From: Candidatus Siliceabacter maunaloa
GTDB taxonomy: Bacteria > Actinomycetota > Thermoleophilia > Solirubrobacterales > Solirubrobacteraceae
Assembly: GCA_024330185.1 (NCBI GenBank)
Contig: JANDLV010000001.1
Coordinates: 1-64,000 of the forward strand
Reading direction: 5' to 3'
Length of the DNA: 64,000 nucleotides
Notes under the pieces: model-generated
Told to the model about the DNA's origin: nothing
Seen by the model: only the letters and a program-made list of their open reading frames with translations
The model's database searches: none
Program-made: the position numbers and the translations under genes
Part shown: positions 63,635 through 64,000 of the stretch, in pieces
How the letters are laid out: every line of letters begins with the position of its first letter
Position numbering within the stretch: the first letter of the stretch is position 1

Positions 63635-64000
63635 ATGCCCAGCACCGCCACCATGAGCACCAGCGAGGGCGAGCTCGTCATCGAGCTCTTCGACGAGGAG
63701 GCCCCCAAGACCGTGGAGAACTTCCGCGAGCTGTCACAGAAGGGCTTCTACGACGGGCTGACCTTCCACCGGATCATCCCCAAGTTCATGATCCAGGGCG
63801 GTTGTCCGCTGGGCACCGGCACCGGGGACCCCGGCTACAAGTTCGAGGACGAGATCAACGAGCACAAGATCGTCCGCGGCGCGCTTGCCATGGCCAACGC
63901 CGGGCCGGACACCAACGGCTCGCAGTTCTTCATCGTCACCATCGAGGCCGCGCCATGGCTGGACGGCAAGCACACGGTCTTTGGCCAGGTGACCGAGGGG
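63635..64000 (+). CDS. cyclophilin-type peptidyl-prolyl isomerase (partial)
   Basis: This is the first 122 codons, cut by the window end. It has [20 protein letters not shown], then [60 protein letters not shown] and [14 protein letters not shown]. The catalytic Arg is in FHRII and the rest of the active site is in MIQGG and SQFFI. This is a cytosolic cyclophilin with no signal peptide seen. GGAAGG upstream may be its ribosome binding site. The expected remaining part is about 40-50 residues. Confidence 0.95.
   Translation, partial: MPSTATMSTSEGELVIELFDEEAPKTVENFRELSQKGFYDGLTFHRIIPKFMIQGGCPLGTGTGDPGYKFEDEINEHKIVRGALAMANAGPDTNGSQFFIVTIEAAPWLDGKHTVFGQVTEG

Overview
The window is about 70% GC, with long antisense shadow frames. 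It reads as chromosomal DNA of a high-GC actinobacterium, most likely of the Thermoleophilia/Solirubrobacterales type. The reasons are a NucS/EndoMS mismatch endonuclease, an actinobacterial fused E2-E1 2-oxoglutarate dehydrogenase, two secreted RTX-repeat proteins, and many genes preceded by a TANNNT box only 6-12 nt before the start codon, as expected for leaderless mRNAs. The taxonomic call is inference. Most of the window is compact housekeeping sequence, broken by defence and mobile islands.

Layout. 0-3.9 kb: a cupredoxin-like protein, a 42-bp repeat array, an orphan cysteine-free ribosomal protein S18 and aconitase. 4.0-6.5 kb: a restriction-modification system (SmaI-like nuclease, Vsr, C5 methylase). 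6.7-10.2 kb: a two-component system divergent from an M42 peptidase and HAD phosphatase pair. 10.2-13.7 kb: a second restriction-modification system with a decayed ATPase. 13.8-18.0 kb: chromate transporter, EttA, and a J/TPR protein. 18.0-20.9 kb: a gene graveyard of sensor-kinase/regulator, reductase and SnoaL remnants around an intact toxin-antitoxin pair, plus nucS. 21.0-26.7 kb: a Dpp/Opp-type ABC operon that includes a permease-ATPase fusion and ends in a DsrE-like gene. 26.8-29.5 kb: VapBC, an MBL hydrolase, enoyl-CoA hydratase and MazEF. 29.8-37 kb: a secreted nuclease, YjbQ, an alkyltransferase-like protein and a giant 2-oxoglutarate dehydrogenase operon. 37-45 kb: Ppx/GppA, a C5-epimerase-like protein, a glyoxalase, an RTX protein, an ABC1 kinase and a TVP38 protein. 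45-53.5 kb: pyruvate kinase, M29 peptidase, aminotransferase, an NTF2-MBL fusion, MetF and a YgjP peptidase. 53.5-60 kb: citrate synthase, an intein-split dCTP deaminase, a second RTX protein and a PfkB kinase. 60-64 kb: VapBC, DEAD-box helicase, a zinc-ribbon membrane protein and a cyclophilin cut by the window end.

The most striking observation is the DsrE-like gene at 26330-26692. It has an in-frame TGA exactly where a CxxC cysteine is expected (UxxC). The TGA is followed at the right distance by a perfect 7-bp hairpin with a G/U-containing 5-nt loop, which is what a bacterial SECIS looks like. It is a candidate selenoprotein joined by overlap to an ABC transporter operon. Other highlights are a class 3 intein in dcd, an M42 peptidase that appears to start at ATC on a leaderless transcript, a dispersed hairpin repeat (three tandem copies plus one remote copy that carries a GTG start), and a single-chain 2-oxoglutarate dehydrogenase with two lipoyl domains.

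Central metabolism is well represented: aconitase, 2-oxoglutarate dehydrogenase, citrate synthase and pyruvate kinase. Several unrelated defence modules lie between these core genes: two restriction-modification systems, four toxin-antitoxin pairs and one AbiEi/DUF559-like remnant.
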